From positions 62,001 to 126,000 of the forward strand of contig NZ_JAKRGB010000013.1 of assembly GCF_022347725.1 (NCBI RefSeq): a stretch of DNA of 64,000 nucleotides. The letters are read 5' to 3'. This document shows positions 36,558 through 46,391 of the stretch, piece by piece. Each line of letters starts with the position of its first letter. Position 1 is the stretch's first letter. The position numbers and the translations under genes are program-made. The notes below the pieces were generated by a model. It saw nothing but the letters and a program-made list of their open reading frames with translations, had not been told where the DNA came from and made no database searches. The stretch comes from Ruegeria sp. Ofav3-42 (GTDB lineage: Bacteria; Pseudomonadota; Alphaproteobacteria; Rhodobacterales; Rhodobacteraceae).

Positions 36558-38071
36558 GAAAGCAGGCTCTGACCCGTCATCTCTGGCGGTTGCTCAAGCC
36601 CCATCAAATCCAGCAATGTTGGAGCCAGGTCGGAAAGACGGCCATCGCGCAAAGTCGCACCCTCTGGTCCACCGACCAGCGCCACCGGCACCAGGTTCAG
36701 CGTATGTGCAGTATGCGGGCCGCCCGTTTTCGGATTGACCATGACTTCGCAGTTGCCGTGATCAGCGGTGACGATCATCGCGCCACCGACCTTGTTCAAC
36801 GTGGCAACAACCTGCGACAAACCCAGATCGACAGCCTCGCAAGCCTTGAGGGCAGCCTGCAGATCACCTGTGTGACCGACCATATCCGGGTTGGCATAAT
36901 TGGTGACGATCAGGTCATACCCCGCTTCGATCGCTTCAACGAATTTGGCGGTTACTTCAGGAGCCGACATTTCAGGCTGCATGTCATAAGTTGCAACTTT
37001 AGGCGATTTCGGCATGTAGCGGTCTTCGCCTTCCTCAGGTGTTTCCTTCCCACCATTGAGGAAGAAGGTGACATGAGGGTATTTCTCGGTCTCGGCCAAG
37101 CGGAACTGCCGCAAACCCTTCTTGGCAACCCATTCACCCAGGGTATTCACGATATCCCGTTTGGGAAACACGGTCGTCATGTAGGCATTGTGACCGTCTG
37201 AATACTCGACCATGCCAAGCAAAGCAGATAACTGCGGGCGCGGACCGGTTTCGAATTCGGCAAAGTCTGGCTCGCCAATGGCCCGCAGGATTTCGCGTGC
37301 GCGGTCGGCCCGGAAATTCAGGCAGAAGACACCGTCGCCATCTTTGATGCCGTCAAAGCCTGCAAGTACTGTGGGCACGATGAACTCATCCGTTTCCGAC
37401 TGATTATAGGCGTGATCCACAGCCCCATGCGAAGTCGTCGCGGCACGGCCCTGGCCTTTGATCATTGCATCATATGCTTCACTGACGCGTTCCCAGCGAT
37501 TGTCCCGGTCCATTGCAAAATACCGCCCGCTGACGGTGACGATACACGCGCCGTCGGGCAGCTGATCTTCAAGCTCTGCCAGATAGGTAAATGCGGATTT
37601 TGGTGCAACGTCTCGTCCATCCGTGATAGCGTGCAATGCCACTGGAACACCCGCGTCAGTGATTGCTTTGGCCGCCGCGACAATATGGTTCAGGTGACCG
37701 TGCACGCCACCGTCCGATACCAAGCCCATCAGGTGTGCCGTCCCGCCCGCGGCCTTCACCTTGGCAATGAATGCCTGCAAAGCTTCGTTTTCAAAGAAAC
37801 TGCCATCCTCAATCGCCAGATCGATCTGCCCCAGGTCCATCGCAACAACGCGCCCCGCGCCGATATTTGTATGGCCCACCTCAGAGTTGCCCATCTGACC
37901 GCTGGGCAATCCGACATCCGGCCCATGTGTGATCAGCGTGGCGTGTGGCCCATTGGCCATGATCGCATCGAAAGTCGGAGTTTTCGCCAGATAAGGCGCG
38001 TTGGATTGCGTGTCATTGGACAGGCCCCAACCATCAAGGATGCACAGGACGACGGGTTTGGGGGCGGTCAT
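36554..38071 (-). CDS. gpmI: 2,3-bisphosphoglycerate-independent phosphoglycerate mutase
   Basis: A 505-residue alkaline-phosphatase-superfamily enzyme interconverting 3- and 2-phosphoglycerate in glycolysis/gluconeogenesis. The opening PVVLCILDGWGL supplies the first metal Asp; the phosphoserine loop is MGNSEVGHTNIGAGR; ITDGRD, FLNGGKE and VTADHGNCE complete the metal sites. I use ATG 38071 (MTAPKPVVL), because the 36 extra upstream codons have no similarity to the family. It starts the gpmI-envC-ctp minus-strand operon. Confidence 0.95.
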   Translation of the reverse strand: MTAPKPVVLCILDGWGLSNDTQSNAPYLAKTPTFDAIMANGPHATLITHGPDVGLPSGQMGNSEVGHTNIGAGRVVAMDLGQIDLAIEDGSFFENEALQAFIAKVKAAGGTAHLMGLVSDGGVHGHLNHIVAAAKAITDAGVPVALHAITDGRDVAPKSAFTYLAELEDQLPDGACIVTVSGRYFAMDRDNRWERVSEAYDAMIKGQGRAATTSHGAVDHAYNQSETDEFIVPTVLAGFDGIKDGDGVFCLNFRADRAREILRAIGEPDFAEFETGPRPQLSALLGMVEYSDGHNAYMTTVFPKRDIVNTLGEWVAKKGLRQFRLAETEKYPHVTFFLNGGKETPEEGEDRYMPKSPKVATYDMQPEMSAPEVTAKFVEAIEAGYDLIVTNYANPDMVGHTGDLQAALKACEAVDLGLSQVVATLNKVGGAMIVTADHGNCEVMVNPKTGGPHTAHTLNLVPVALVGGPEGATLRDGRLSDLAPTLLDLMGLEQPPEMTGQSLLS

Positions 38072-38175
38072 TGAGGCTCTCCGGATTTCTGCTCTTGCTC
38101 GGTCTTGTATCTTCTGGCCTTTGGCAATTGAACCGTGTTTTACGCGGTGGCGGCCAGAATTAATGCCCCGACGGC

Positions 38176-39849
38176 TCATTCCCTGTTCGTAATATCCTGA
38201 TATGGGCGCGCTTTGCGGCCGCGATACTTTACGGTCAGGTCCAACGGCGCATCGTTTTCGTCATAAACCCCTACGACGACCCCCCTACCCCGGCTTTTGG
38301 TCCGCATCTCGATCAACTGTTGTTCCGACCGGGTTGTGCGCTGCGATTGGCGGCGCGTCCAGGCAAACAGATGGTCGTACATCTCGGCGATAGCTTCGGC
38401 ATGGTCCGCTCTGTCTCCGAGATCGGTGAGTTCCTCCGGATCGTTTTCGAGATCAAAGAGGATTGGCCGGTGCCCGCCTTCACAATGGATCAGCTTCCAC
38501 TTCTTGTTGACCGCCATGAACATCACCGCATCTCTTACCGAGGCGTTAAGAACGTCCGCAATCGGCGACGCCGAGTAGTCGTATTCGCAAATCACCACAT
38601 CGCGGGGCGTTTCGGTCTGTTGCCCATGCAGGATCGGCAACAAGGAATGCCCTTCCAGGATATGACCCGCAATATCTCCGCCCGCCACATCCACAAATGT
38701 CGGGGCAAGATCGATGGATTCGACCAGCGCATCGCTGACTGTGCCACGGGTCGCGTCAGCTTCGGGCGACGGGTCGTAGATGATCAACGGCACCTTGGTT
38801 GAGGCGTCGTGGAAGAACGTTTTCTCTCCCATCCAATGATCGCCCAAAAAGTCGCCGTGGTCCGAGGTCAACACGATCATCGTGTCCTCCATCCGGCCCG
38901 TTTTCTCCATCCATTCAAACAGGCGGCCCATCTGATCGTCAGCCTGCTTGATCAACCCCATATAAGCCGGGATCACCGCATCGCGCACGTCCTGGCGCGA
39001 GAATGTTTGGCCTATCTTGGTATCCATGAACGCCCGCAAAACCGGATGAGCATTCTGACGCTCGGCCTCGGACCGGACCACGGGCAACACATGCTCGGGA
39101 CCAAACATCGAGGCGTAGGGTTCCGGCACGATGTAAGGCCAATGCGGTTTGATAAAACTCAGGTGACAGCACCACGGGCCATCATGCATTTCCATGAAAT
39201 CGATGCCCCGACCTGTCAGATAGGGGGTTTCGCTGTCCTCTTCAGCAATATTCGCGGGCTCAGCCGAGTTTTTCAGAAACCAACCCGACAGGACGTTGCC
39301 ATCCGCGTCCAGCCCGGAATTGGCAAAGTCGTGCCAGGGATTATCACTCTCATACCCTTTGGCGGTCAGGAACTTGCTGTATTCCTTCGCCCCATCCGGA
39401 TCGTAGTAGCCGTCCGGTCCTTCCGGCAGCATTCCGTCGTCACGTTCAAAAACGTCGAACCCGCATTCCGCCACACGCGCGCCGATCAGACTGTCGGGTT
39501 CCAGACCCAACCGCGCCATCCCCTCGGCATCCGCCCGCATGTGGGTTTTGCCGACCAACCAGCAATCCATGCCGGCTTTGCGCAGATGATCACCCATGGT
39601 GACCTCACCAACTTTCAGAGGAATGCCATTCCACGAGGCACCGTGAGAATGCACATAGCGCCCAGTATAGGTAGACATGCGCGAGCTGCCGCAGATCGGA
39701 GATTGAATATATGCCCGATTAAAGCGCACGCCTTTCGCGGCCAACCTGTCAATGTTCGGGGTTTCCAGATACGGGTGACTATAACAGCTCAGGTAATCCC
39801 AGCGCAGCTGGTCGAACATGATGAACAGGATGTTTTTGGCTTTGGCCAA
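38176..39849 (-). CDS. Sulfatase/phosphonate monoester hydrolase-like enzyme
   Basis: A 557-residue member of the sulfatase branch of the alkaline phosphatase superfamily. The N-terminal metal site is FDQLRWD, and DTMIVLTSDHGDFLGDHWMGEKTFFHD supplies the later metal residues. The nucleophile segment is C53-G-S-S-R57. The formylglycine consensus is C-X-P/A-X-R, so the third position is Ser instead of Pro or Ala. Overall it resembles phosphonate monoester hydrolases/phosphodiesterases (FDQLRWDYLSCY, HSHGASWNGIPL). No signal peptide is seen, so it is probably cytoplasmic. Substrate unknown. Whether Cys53 is converted to formylglycine is uncertain. Confidence 0.88.
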   Translation of the reverse strand: MAKAKNILFIMFDQLRWDYLSCYSHPYLETPNIDRLAAKGVRFNRAYIQSPICGSSRMSTYTGRYVHSHGASWNGIPLKVGEVTMGDHLRKAGMDCWLVGKTHMRADAEGMARLGLEPDSLIGARVAECGFDVFERDDGMLPEGPDGYYDPDGAKEYSKFLTAKGYESDNPWHDFANSGLDADGNVLSGWFLKNSAEPANIAEEDSETPYLTGRGIDFMEMHDGPWCCHLSFIKPHWPYIVPEPYASMFGPEHVLPVVRSEAERQNAHPVLRAFMDTKIGQTFSRQDVRDAVIPAYMGLIKQADDQMGRLFEWMEKTGRMEDTMIVLTSDHGDFLGDHWMGEKTFFHDASTKVPLIIYDPSPEADATRGTVSDALVESIDLAPTFVDVAGGDIAGHILEGHSLLPILHGQQTETPRDVVICEYDYSASPIADVLNASVRDAVMFMAVNKKWKLIHCEGGHRPILFDLENDPEELTDLGDRADHAEAIAEMYDHLFAWTRRQSQRTTRSEQQLIEMRTKSRGRGVVVGVYDENDAPLDLTVKYRGRKARPYQDITNRE

Positions 39850-39922
39850 GTCAGCGTCCTCCCCGAATTTCTCCGGGGATTACTTAGCCAGTTTCACCCT
39901 CAGTGCGAAGCAGAAACTGCCG

Positions 39923-40159
39923 TCAGGCCTGGCGTTCCATCTGGTCCAGCATTTTCTTGGCGCGTTTGCACTGCAACTGATCGCGCAAAGGGCTGTTCGG
40001 GTCGACATCTTTCTTGCAGACCACGCATTTGTCCGCGCCCGAAATCGCGTTCAGACCGCCGCAACTGCCCTTGATGGTCTTGCCCATCAGCATGACACCA
40101 AGGGACATGCCAACCACGATGATCAGCAGCAGAAAGAAAGCTATGATAAAGGTGCTCAT
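39923..40159 (-). CDS. nqrM: Na+-NQR maturation protein NqrM
   Basis: A 78-residue protein with one N-terminal membrane helix (IIAFFLLLIIVVGMSLGVMLMG) followed by a cysteine-rich segment (GSCGG...CVVCKK...QCKRAKK), the layout of NqrM, which helps insert iron into the NADH:quinone reductase. It lies 15 bases downstream of apbE, the flavin transferase needed for the same enzyme. The nqrABCDEF operon is a few kilobases upstream on the same strand, which supports the call. Confidence 0.85.
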   Translation of the reverse strand: MSTFIIAFFLLLIIVVGMSLGVMLMGKTIKGSCGGLNAISGADKCVVCKKDVDPNSPLRDQLQCKRAKKMLDQMERQA

Positions 40160-40174
40160 TCCGGTCCCTACCCG

Positions 40175-41200
40175 TCAGTTGGTGCCCAATGCGTCTTTGA
40201 ACGCAGTGCTGTGTACCGTGATATAGGCATCTTCGCCACCTGTCACATCCCGCGAGATGAAATACACGGCAAGATTATGTTCCTCGGCCAGTTCCATGCC
40301 CTTTTCCTGACCCAAGGCCAACATCGCCGTCGCCCAGGCATCTGCCATCATCGCATTTTCAGCCAGAACAGTCACCGAAGTCGTGCGGTGCGTGATCGGG
40401 CGGCCCGTCGTCGGATCGATGATATGCGAATAGCGCACACCGTCCTGTTCGAAGAAGTTCTTGTAATCGCCCGAGGTCGCCATACCGAGGTTGTCCAATT
40501 CAACGATCAGTTGGATATTCTGAGCGCCTGCTTCGGGTTTCTCGATCCCGATCCGCCAAGCCTCGCCCTTGTCATTCTGACCCATGGTCACCAGATCGCC
40601 GCCGATTTCGACCATGTAGTTTTCGATCCCGGCGTCGCGCAGGGCACCGGCTACAGCATCAATGCCATACCCTTTGGCAATTGCGGACAGATTGATACCC
40701 ACTCCGGCATCCGACTTGGCCAGAGTACCGTTTTCGCTGTTCAACGTCAGCAGACGCGCCTGACCGACGCTGTCGAGCGCTGTTTGAATGTCGGCATCCG
40801 ATGGTACTGGATCTTCGGGTTTGCGCGGACCAAAGCCCCAAAGCTCGATCAGCGGGCCAAGGGTGACATCAAATGTACCGCCCGATTTTTCATGTACGTC
40901 GTTTGCCGCCGCGATGACAAATGCGAATTCGTCCGACACTTCGGTCGGAGCGGTGCTGGTCGATGCGGAAAACGTCGAAACTTCGGAATTGGGGTCCCAG
41001 TTGGACATCTTGGCGTTGACTTCGGCCAGAGTGCCTTCGACGGCCACGGCCAGCGCGTCCTCATCCACATCCGTGCCGATGGCGGTGACGTTGAAGGTGG
41101 TGCCCATAGTTTCACCTGACAGGCGCACCACTTCGGGTTCTTCGTCGAACAGACAACCGGACACAAGTGTTGCGACAGCCAAAACAGGCAAAAGGCGCAT
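40175..41200 (-). CDS. apbE: FAD:protein FMN transferase (ApbE), lipoprotein
   Basis: A 341-residue periplasmic lipoprotein (MRLLPVLAVATLVSGC lipobox, Cys near residue 16). It attaches FMN to Thr in NqrB and NqrC. ApbE motifs are GETMGTTFNV, INLSAIAKGYGIDAVAGAL, YMVEIGGDL and the metal-binding late segment DPTTGRPITHRTTSVTVLA. The start at 41200 is chosen because the signal peptide begins there. It is paired with nqrM. Normally both follow nqrF directly; here about 3.3 kb of other genes intervene. Confidence 0.94.
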   Translation of the reverse strand: MRLLPVLAVATLVSGCLFDEEPEVVRLSGETMGTTFNVTAIGTDVDEDALAVAVEGTLAEVNAKMSNWDPNSEVSTFSASTSTAPTEVSDEFAFVIAAANDVHEKSGGTFDVTLGPLIELWGFGPRKPEDPVPSDADIQTALDSVGQARLLTLNSENGTLAKSDAGVGINLSAIAKGYGIDAVAGALRDAGIENYMVEIGGDLVTMGQNDKGEAWRIGIEKPEAGAQNIQLIVELDNLGMATSGDYKNFFEQDGVRYSHIIDPTTGRPITHRTTSVTVLAENAMMADAWATAMLALGQEKGMELAEEHNLAVYFISRDVTGGEDAYITVHSTAFKDALGTN

Positions 41201-41267
41201 TGAGAGACCTCCTGAGGAAAACCGTGCCCGGCATATGCCAGCGGCCCCCCGCAGAGTCAAACCGCCA

Positions 41268-41453
41268 TCAGAGCTTTAGCGGCAGGAACCCCAACACCAG
41301 CAATCCAACGCCTGCCGGGACACCGAACAACCAGGCCTTTTTCTGCCAGCCCGACGTCTGCTGTTTCCAGGCCATTCGAAAATTGTGCCCGCACACCACG
41401 ACTACAAAGAAAATCAGCGCAGCGATGGGCGGGGTTAGGTAGAGCTCAGACAA
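41268..41453 (-). CDS. Small membrane protein, two helices
   Basis: A 61-residue protein with two predicted membrane helices (PPIAALIFFVVVVCGHNF and KAWLFGVPAGVGLLVLGFLPL) joined by a basic loop. The family is not recognised. It is on the same strand as apbE, 67 bases upstream of it. It may be a third member of the nqrM-apbE group, or an unrelated small protein. Confidence 0.55.
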   Translation of the reverse strand: MSELYLTPPIAALIFFVVVVCGHNFRMAWKQQTSGWQKKAWLFGVPAGVGLLVLGFLPLKL

Positions 41454-41574
41454 CGGGCCGGATATCCTTGTTTTACGGCAGTTTTCCCCGGTTGAGGCAT
41501 TTGCACCCTATACAGACCGGTTGGCTGCGTTAAGGTGTAGATAAAGCCATCTCAAAAATAAGAGGAGATTGCCA

Positions 41575-42099
41575 ATGGCCCCAACCTCATATCAGCCCCC
41601 CACCCGTGGCGACAAGGCCGATACAAGCACCCACAGTCAGTCGGTTGAATCCAACCTGTCGCATACCCAGACGACAGTGGCCAAATTGCTTGAGGGCAAA
41701 GGGGATGCTGTATTTTCGGTGCGCCCGAATGACACGATCCACTCGGTCGTGAACACTCTGAAGGAAAAACGGATCGGTGCCGTTGTCGTGACCGACCAGA
41801 ACGGTGCACTGCAGGGCATTCTATCCGAACGCGACATCGTGCGGCGCATGGCCGATACACCTGGTCAGACTTTGCCGCAATCCGTTGAGGATCTGATGAC
41901 GCGTGAGGTTAAGACATGCTCGCAGGATGATCTGCTGAATGATGTCCTGAAGACCATGACCGAAGGGCGTTTCCGTCACATGCCAGTTCTGAGTGACGGC
42001 AACCTGCGCGGTATCATCACAATCGGAGACGTGGTTCATTTCCGACTGAAGGAACTGGAATACGAAGCGCTGCGCATGAAGCAAATGATCGTCGGCTGA
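41575..42099 (+). CDS. CBS-domain protein
   Basis: A 174-residue cytoplasmic protein. An N-terminal polar stretch precedes two CBS domains (about 45-95 and 110-165; VVTDQNGALQGILSERDIVRRMA and PVLSDGNLRGIITIGDVVHFRLKE), which form a Bateman module that binds adenine nucleotides. Stand-alone two-CBS proteins are common in alphaproteobacteria, with unclear function. ATG 41575 is chosen because AGAGGAG lies eight bases upstream. A TTG two codons earlier would be too close to that site. Confidence 0.88.
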   Translation: MAPTSYQPPTRGDKADTSTHSQSVESNLSHTQTTVAKLLEGKGDAVFSVRPNDTIHSVVNTLKEKRIGAVVVTDQNGALQGILSERDIVRRMADTPGQTLPQSVEDLMTREVKTCSQDDLLNDVLKTMTEGRFRHMPVLSDGNLRGIITIGDVVHFRLKELEYEALRMKQMIVG

Positions 42100-42191
42100 C
42101 TGGTCCGGCAGAGTTTCCCTTTGACCTTGTGCGGCCGACAGTATCCTTGCTGCTGCAATTGAGTTGGCCATAGGTCGAGGGCGGAAAGAAG

Positions 42192-43196
42192 CGGGTTTTG
42201 GTTACTGGAACAGCGGGATTCATCGGCTTCCATCTGGCAAAGCTGCTGCGCTTCCCGAAGGATCTCGGGTGCACGGCTATGATGGGATGACGGACTATTA
42301 CTACGTCGTACTGAAGAACCGCCGACACCAAATGTTGCTGCAGAACCCTGGGTTCTCGGCAACCGAGGACTTGCTGGAAAACGCCGAAAGGCTGTTGCAG
42401 GTTGCCGAGGATTGTCAACCAGAGGTGATCGTTCACCTCGCCGGTCAGGCCGGTGTGCGAATCGTCCTTAAAAGTCCTCGCAGCTATATCGACTCGAACA
42501 TCGGCGGCACCTTCAACATGATGGAGGTGCAGACATAAGTTCGAGCACCTGTTGATGGCCTCTACGTCCTCGGTTTATGGCGCGAATGAAGTGATGCCGT
42601 TTACCGAGGTTGAAAAAGCCGACACGCCCCTGACCATCTACTCCGCCACCAAAAAAGCGAATGAGGCCATGGGCCACTCCTATGCGCATCTTTGGGGCGT
42701 GCCGACAACGATGTTTCGGTTCTTTACCGTTCACGGCACCTGGGGATGCCCTGATCTGGCACTCTATATATTCGTAGATGCCATATTAAATGAACGCCCG
42801 ATCAATATCTACAATCACGGCGATATGTACCGGGATTTTACCTATGTGGATAACTTGGTCCGGGGGATCAGACTGCTGATTAATGTCCAGCATATTCGCC
42901 CCGCCAATGCAGAGGAAATCGCAGAAGGTGACAGCCTTTCGCCAGCGGCACCGTGGTGCGTGGTCTATATCGGCAATGCCCACAAAGTCAGGCTGATGGA
43001 TTTTGTGGAGGCAACCGAAGACGTCATCGGAAAGAAAGCAATCCGAAACCACATGCCAATACAGATGGGGGATGTTCCTGCGGCCTGGGCCAACGCCGAT
43101 CTGCTGCAACGATTGACGGGGTATCGTCCCCAGACCGTTTTTAAAACGGGATCGCCACGCTTCGTGGAATGGCTCCGCGATTACCACGGAAAATAA
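42192..43196 (+). pseudogene. Broken nucleotide-sugar epimerase (UDP-glucuronate 4-epimerase-like)
   Basis: Three reading-frame pieces together give an NAD-dependent epimerase: RVLVTGTAGFIGFHLAKLL (Rossmann start), VHGYDGMTDYY...VIVHLAGQAGVR, then ASTSSVYGAN (Ser and YxxxK-type core with YSATKKANE) to YRDFTYVDNLV. A one-base loss near 42253-42258 and a one-base gain near 42536 break the frame, and no start codon precedes the first piece (GGA AAG AAG CGG where ATG is expected). UDP-glucuronate 4-epimerases supply galacturonate for capsule or LPS. It lies 13 bases before a second broken nucleotide-sugar gene. Sequencing error is possible, but three lesions make true decay more likely. Confidence 0.82.
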
Positions 43197-43209
43197 TCTG
43201 AGAAGTCGA

Positions 43210-44492
43210 ATGTTCGAAACTAACCCCAGTTCCCGCAAAATTGCCGCTATCGGGTTGGGCTATGTCGGCCTGCCTCTGGCCGTGGCTTTTGGTAAGACCG
43301 GACCATTCATCGGGTTCGATCTTAATGCTGAACGGATTGAGGCATTGCGCGCGGGTCAGGACAGTACACAGGAAGTCGAGCCTGAAGATCTGGCTGCGGC
43401 GACAGGTCTGACCTTTGCGACGAATCCTGCCGACTTGGCCGCATGTGATACACTTATTGTCACCGTTCCGACGCCCATCACAGCGGGCAAACAACCGGAT
43501 TTATCCCCCTTGCTAAGCGCGTCCGAGACCGTCGGACAAACTCTGAAAAAGGGCAATTTGGCTATCTACGAAGCTACTATCTATCCGGGCGCAACCGGGG
43601 AAGACTGCGTACCAGTACTCGAACGCGTTTCCGGGTTGTTATTCAACACAGATTTCTTTGCCGGCTACAGCCCCGAACGTATCAATCCTGGGGACAAGAC
43701 ACACCGATTTCGGATATCTGTAAGGAGACTGCTGTCTCAACCCCGGAAGTAGCCGATCTGGTGGACGGGCTTTATGCCCGGATCACCGCAGCTGGAACCC
43801 ATAAACCTGAAAGCATCCGCGTGGCCGAAGCCGCGAAGGTCATCGAAAACACGCAACGCGATCTGAACATCGCACTGGTCAACGAATTGGCCATGATCTT
43901 TGGGCGTCTGGGCATCGATACCGACGCCGTTCCACGCGCCGCTGGAACAAAGTGGAATTTCCCGCCCTTCCGCCCCGGGCTTGTCGGCGGGCACTGCATC
44001 GGCGTAGATCCCTATAATCTGATTCATAAGGCCGAGGCTTTTGGCCATTATCCGCAAATCATCCTGGCCGGCCGTCGCTTGAATGACAGTATGGGTAGCT
44101 TTGTGGTCTCACGACTTGTCAAACGGATGACACGCGTCGGTATCGATGTGGGGTCTGCACGTGTTTTGGTGATGGGCCTGACGTTCAAAGTAAACTGCCC
44201 GGACCTTCGCAACACGAGGGTTGTCGATATCATCGAAGAGCTTGAGGACGATGGAATAAGAGTTGACGTGCACGATCCGCACGCTGACCCAGACGCGGCA
44301 CGAGCTGAAAATGGAATCTCACTTACCGCACCCCCCGAAAAGGGCGCATACGACGGTCTTGTGCCAGCTGTCGCGCATCAAGAGTTTCTCGCAACTGATC
44401 CCGCGCAATTTCGCGCTTTGGGTAAGGGCACAAGTGTGCTCTTTGACGTCAAATCATGTCTGCCCCTTGAGGTCAGCGACATACGCCTCTGA
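43210..44492 (+). pseudogene. Frameshifted UDP-sugar dehydrogenase (TviB/WbpO-like)
   Basis: Two frames cover a complete nucleotide-sugar dehydrogenase of the UDP-GlcNAc/GalNAc class. The N-terminal part has AAIGLGYVGLPLAVAFGK and FFAGYSPERINPGDKTHR. The second part has STPEVADLVDGLY, AEAAKVIENTQRDLNIALVNELA, the catalytic-loop GLVGGHCIGVDPY and LTFKVNCPDLRNTRV. A single-base deletion near 43706, in the codon after the KTH, explains the break. All catalytic parts are otherwise preserved, including the Cys of GGHC, so the damage looks recent. With the preceding epimerase it forms a two-gene capsule/exopolysaccharide precursor module. Confidence 0.82.
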
Positions 44493-44501
44493 ATCATTGC
44501 C

Positions 44502-44545
44502 CCCAAAAAAAAAGAAACCGGCGCTTTATGCCCCGGCTTTTTTGT
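44502..44545 (-). terminator. Terminator of the nqr operon (works in both directions)
   Basis: On the minus strand AAGCCGG..GC-ATAAA-GC..CCGGTTT forms a stem followed by a long T run just after nqrF. Read on the plus strand the same stem is followed by CTTTTTT, ending the dehydrogenase transcript. Confidence 0.85.
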
Positions 44546-44548
44546 TTC

Positions 44549-45772
44549 TTACCCGCCGAAATCGTCGAGCATGATGTCTTCGCGGTCCACGCCCAGATCC
44601 AGCAGCATGTTGATGACCGACTGGTTCATGATTGGCGGACCACACATGTAGAACTCGCAGTCCTCGGGTGCCGGGTGGTTCTTGAGGTATTCCTCGAACA
44701 GAACGTTGTGGATGAAGCCGGTATAGCCTTTCCAATCGTCCTCAGGCTGCGCATCCGACAGAGCAACATGCCATTCGAAATTCTCGAATTCTTCGGCCAG
44801 CGTGTCGAAATCCTCGACAAAGAACATCTCTTTCTTTGAACGCGCACCGTACCAGAAGCTGATCTTGCGGTTGCGGTTCTCAAGACGCTTGAGCTGGTCA
44901 AAGATGTGGCTACGCATCGGCGCCATACCAGCACCGCCACCGATGAACACCATCTCTTTCTCGGTCTCGCGGGCAAAGAACTCACCAAACGGACCCGAGA
45001 TCGTGACCTTGTCACCCGGCTTCAGGTTGAAGATGTAGGACGACATCTGACCCGGAGGGATGCCTTCCGACCCCGGAGGCGGTGAGGCAACACGGACGTT
45101 CAGCATGATCATACCCTTTTCGTCCGGATAGTTGGCCATCGAATAAGCACGTTCGATCGGCTCGTTCACAACCGACTCGTACTGCCACAAATTGAAGCGG
45201 TCCCAGTCCTCGCGGTACTCTTCCTCAACGTCGAAATCAGTGTATTTCAACTGGTGCGCAGGGGCTTCGATCTGGATGTAGCCACCGGCGCGGAAATTCA
45301 CATCCTCACCTTCGGGCAGGTCCAGCGTCAGCGCCTTGATGAAGGTCGCTACGTTCTCGTTCGAACGCACCGTGCATTCCCACTTTTTGACACCGAAGAC
45401 CTCTTCCGGGACTTCAATGTCCATGTCCTGCTTGACCGCAACCTGACAGGACAGGCGATCGCCGCAGGCAGCTTCACGCTTGGTGATATGGCTCTCTTCG
45501 GTCGGCAGGATAGACCCACCACCCGAATGCACACGCACACGGCATTGCGCACAAGTACCACCGCCACCGCAGGCTGACGGGACGAACAGCTTTTCAGCCG
45601 CCAGCGTCTGCAGCAGTTTGCCGCCCGCAGGAACGGAGATGGTTTTCTCACCGTTGATGGTTATGTTCACATCACCGGTCGACACCAGCTTCGACCGCGC
45701 GGCCATGATGATAGCCACCAACGCAATAACGATCAGGGTAAAAAGGACGACGCCCAGGCCAAAAGTTTCCAT
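44549..45772 (-). CDS. nqrF: Na+-translocating NADH:quinone reductase subunit F
   Basis: A 407-residue subunit that takes electrons from NADH. One N-terminal membrane helix ([19 protein letters not shown]) is followed by a plant-type 2Fe-2S domain ([12 protein letters not shown], later a fourth Cys in GDRLSCQV), an FAD-binding barrel ([12 protein letters not shown], the RxYS-type motif) and an NADH-binding domain ([35 protein letters not shown]). Length matches the family. It is the last gene of nqrABCDEF and is followed by a strong terminator. Confidence 0.96.
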   Translation of the reverse strand: METFGLGVVLFTLIVIALVAIIMAARSKLVSTGDVNITINGEKTISVPAGGKLLQTLAAEKLFVPSACGGGGTCAQCRVRVHSGGGSILPTEESHITKREAACGDRLSCQVAVKQDMDIEVPEEVFGVKKWECTVRSNENVATFIKALTLDLPEGEDVNFRAGGYIQIEAPAHQLKYTDFDVEEEYREDWDRFNLWQYESVVNEPIERAYSMANYPDEKGMIMLNVRVASPPPGSEGIPPGQMSSYIFNLKPGDKVTISGPFGEFFARETEKEMVFIGGGAGMAPMRSHIFDQLKRLENRNRKISFWYGARSKKEMFFVEDFDTLAEEFENFEWHVALSDAQPEDDWKGYTGFIHNVLFEEYLKNHPAPEDCEFYMCGPPIMNQSVINMLLDLGVDREDIMLDDFGG

Positions 45773-45782
45773 CGACGCCTCC

Positions 45783-46391
45783 TTACAGCTTTACGCCCGA
45801 GAAGGACATGAAGGCCATGGCCATCAGTCCTGCGGTGATGAAGGTGATGCCAAGACCCTGCAGACCATCCGGAATATCCGAATACTTCAGCTTTTCACGA
45901 ACGCCCGCCATCGCGGTGATCGCCAGCGCCCAGCCAAAGCCCGAAGACAGACCATAGGTTGCGGCTTCGGCGAAGTTATAGTCACGCTCAACCATGAACA
46001 GTGAGCCACCCAGGATGGCGCAGTTCACCGTGATCAGTGGCAGGAAGATCCCCAGCGCGTTGTAGAGAGGCGGGAAATACTTATCCAAGACCATCTCAAG
46101 GATCTGAACCATCGCCGCGATCACGCCGATATACGAGATCAGGCCGAGGAAGGTCAGGTCCACATCCGGGAACCCGGCCCAAGCCAGCGCGCCCGGCTTC
46201 AAGAGATAGCTGAGCAGCAGGTTGTTCGTCGGCACGGTGATCGCCTGAACGACCATCACCGAGATACCCAGTCCCAGCGCCGTCGAGATCTTCTTGGAAA
46301 CGGCGATGAAGGTACACATGCCGAGGAAGAAGCTGAGCGCGAGATTTTCAACAAAGATGGCCTTTACGGCCAGTGAAATCAGACCTTCCAT
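45783..46391 (-). CDS. nqrE: Na+-translocating NADH:quinone reductase subunit E
   Basis: A 202-residue polytopic inner-membrane subunit with six predicted helices. The conserved N-terminal stretch [22 protein letters not shown] contains one of the cysteines that, with one in NqrD, holds an intramembrane Fe centre; a second is in [13 protein letters not shown]. It overlaps nqrD as TGATG. NqrD and NqrE form an inverted-topology pair in the sodium pump. Confidence 0.95.
   Translation of the reverse strand: MEGLISLAVKAIFVENLALSFFLGMCTFIAVSKKISTALGLGISVMVVQAITVPTNNLLLSYLLKPGALAWAGFPDVDLTFLGLISYIGVIAAMVQILEMVLDKYFPPLYNALGIFLPLITVNCAILGGSLFMVERDYNFAEAATYGLSSGFGWALAITAMAGVREKLKYSDIPDGLQGLGITFITAGLMAMAFMSFSGVKL

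Noticed and set aside
38809..40074. A 421-codon plus-strand open frame opposite the sulfatase gene
   Set aside because: Antisense shadow of a well-supported enzyme; no recognisable motif.
39818..41119. A 433-codon plus-strand open frame opposite apbE and nqrM
   Set aside because: It overlaps two well-supported genes and has a composition typical of an antisense frame.
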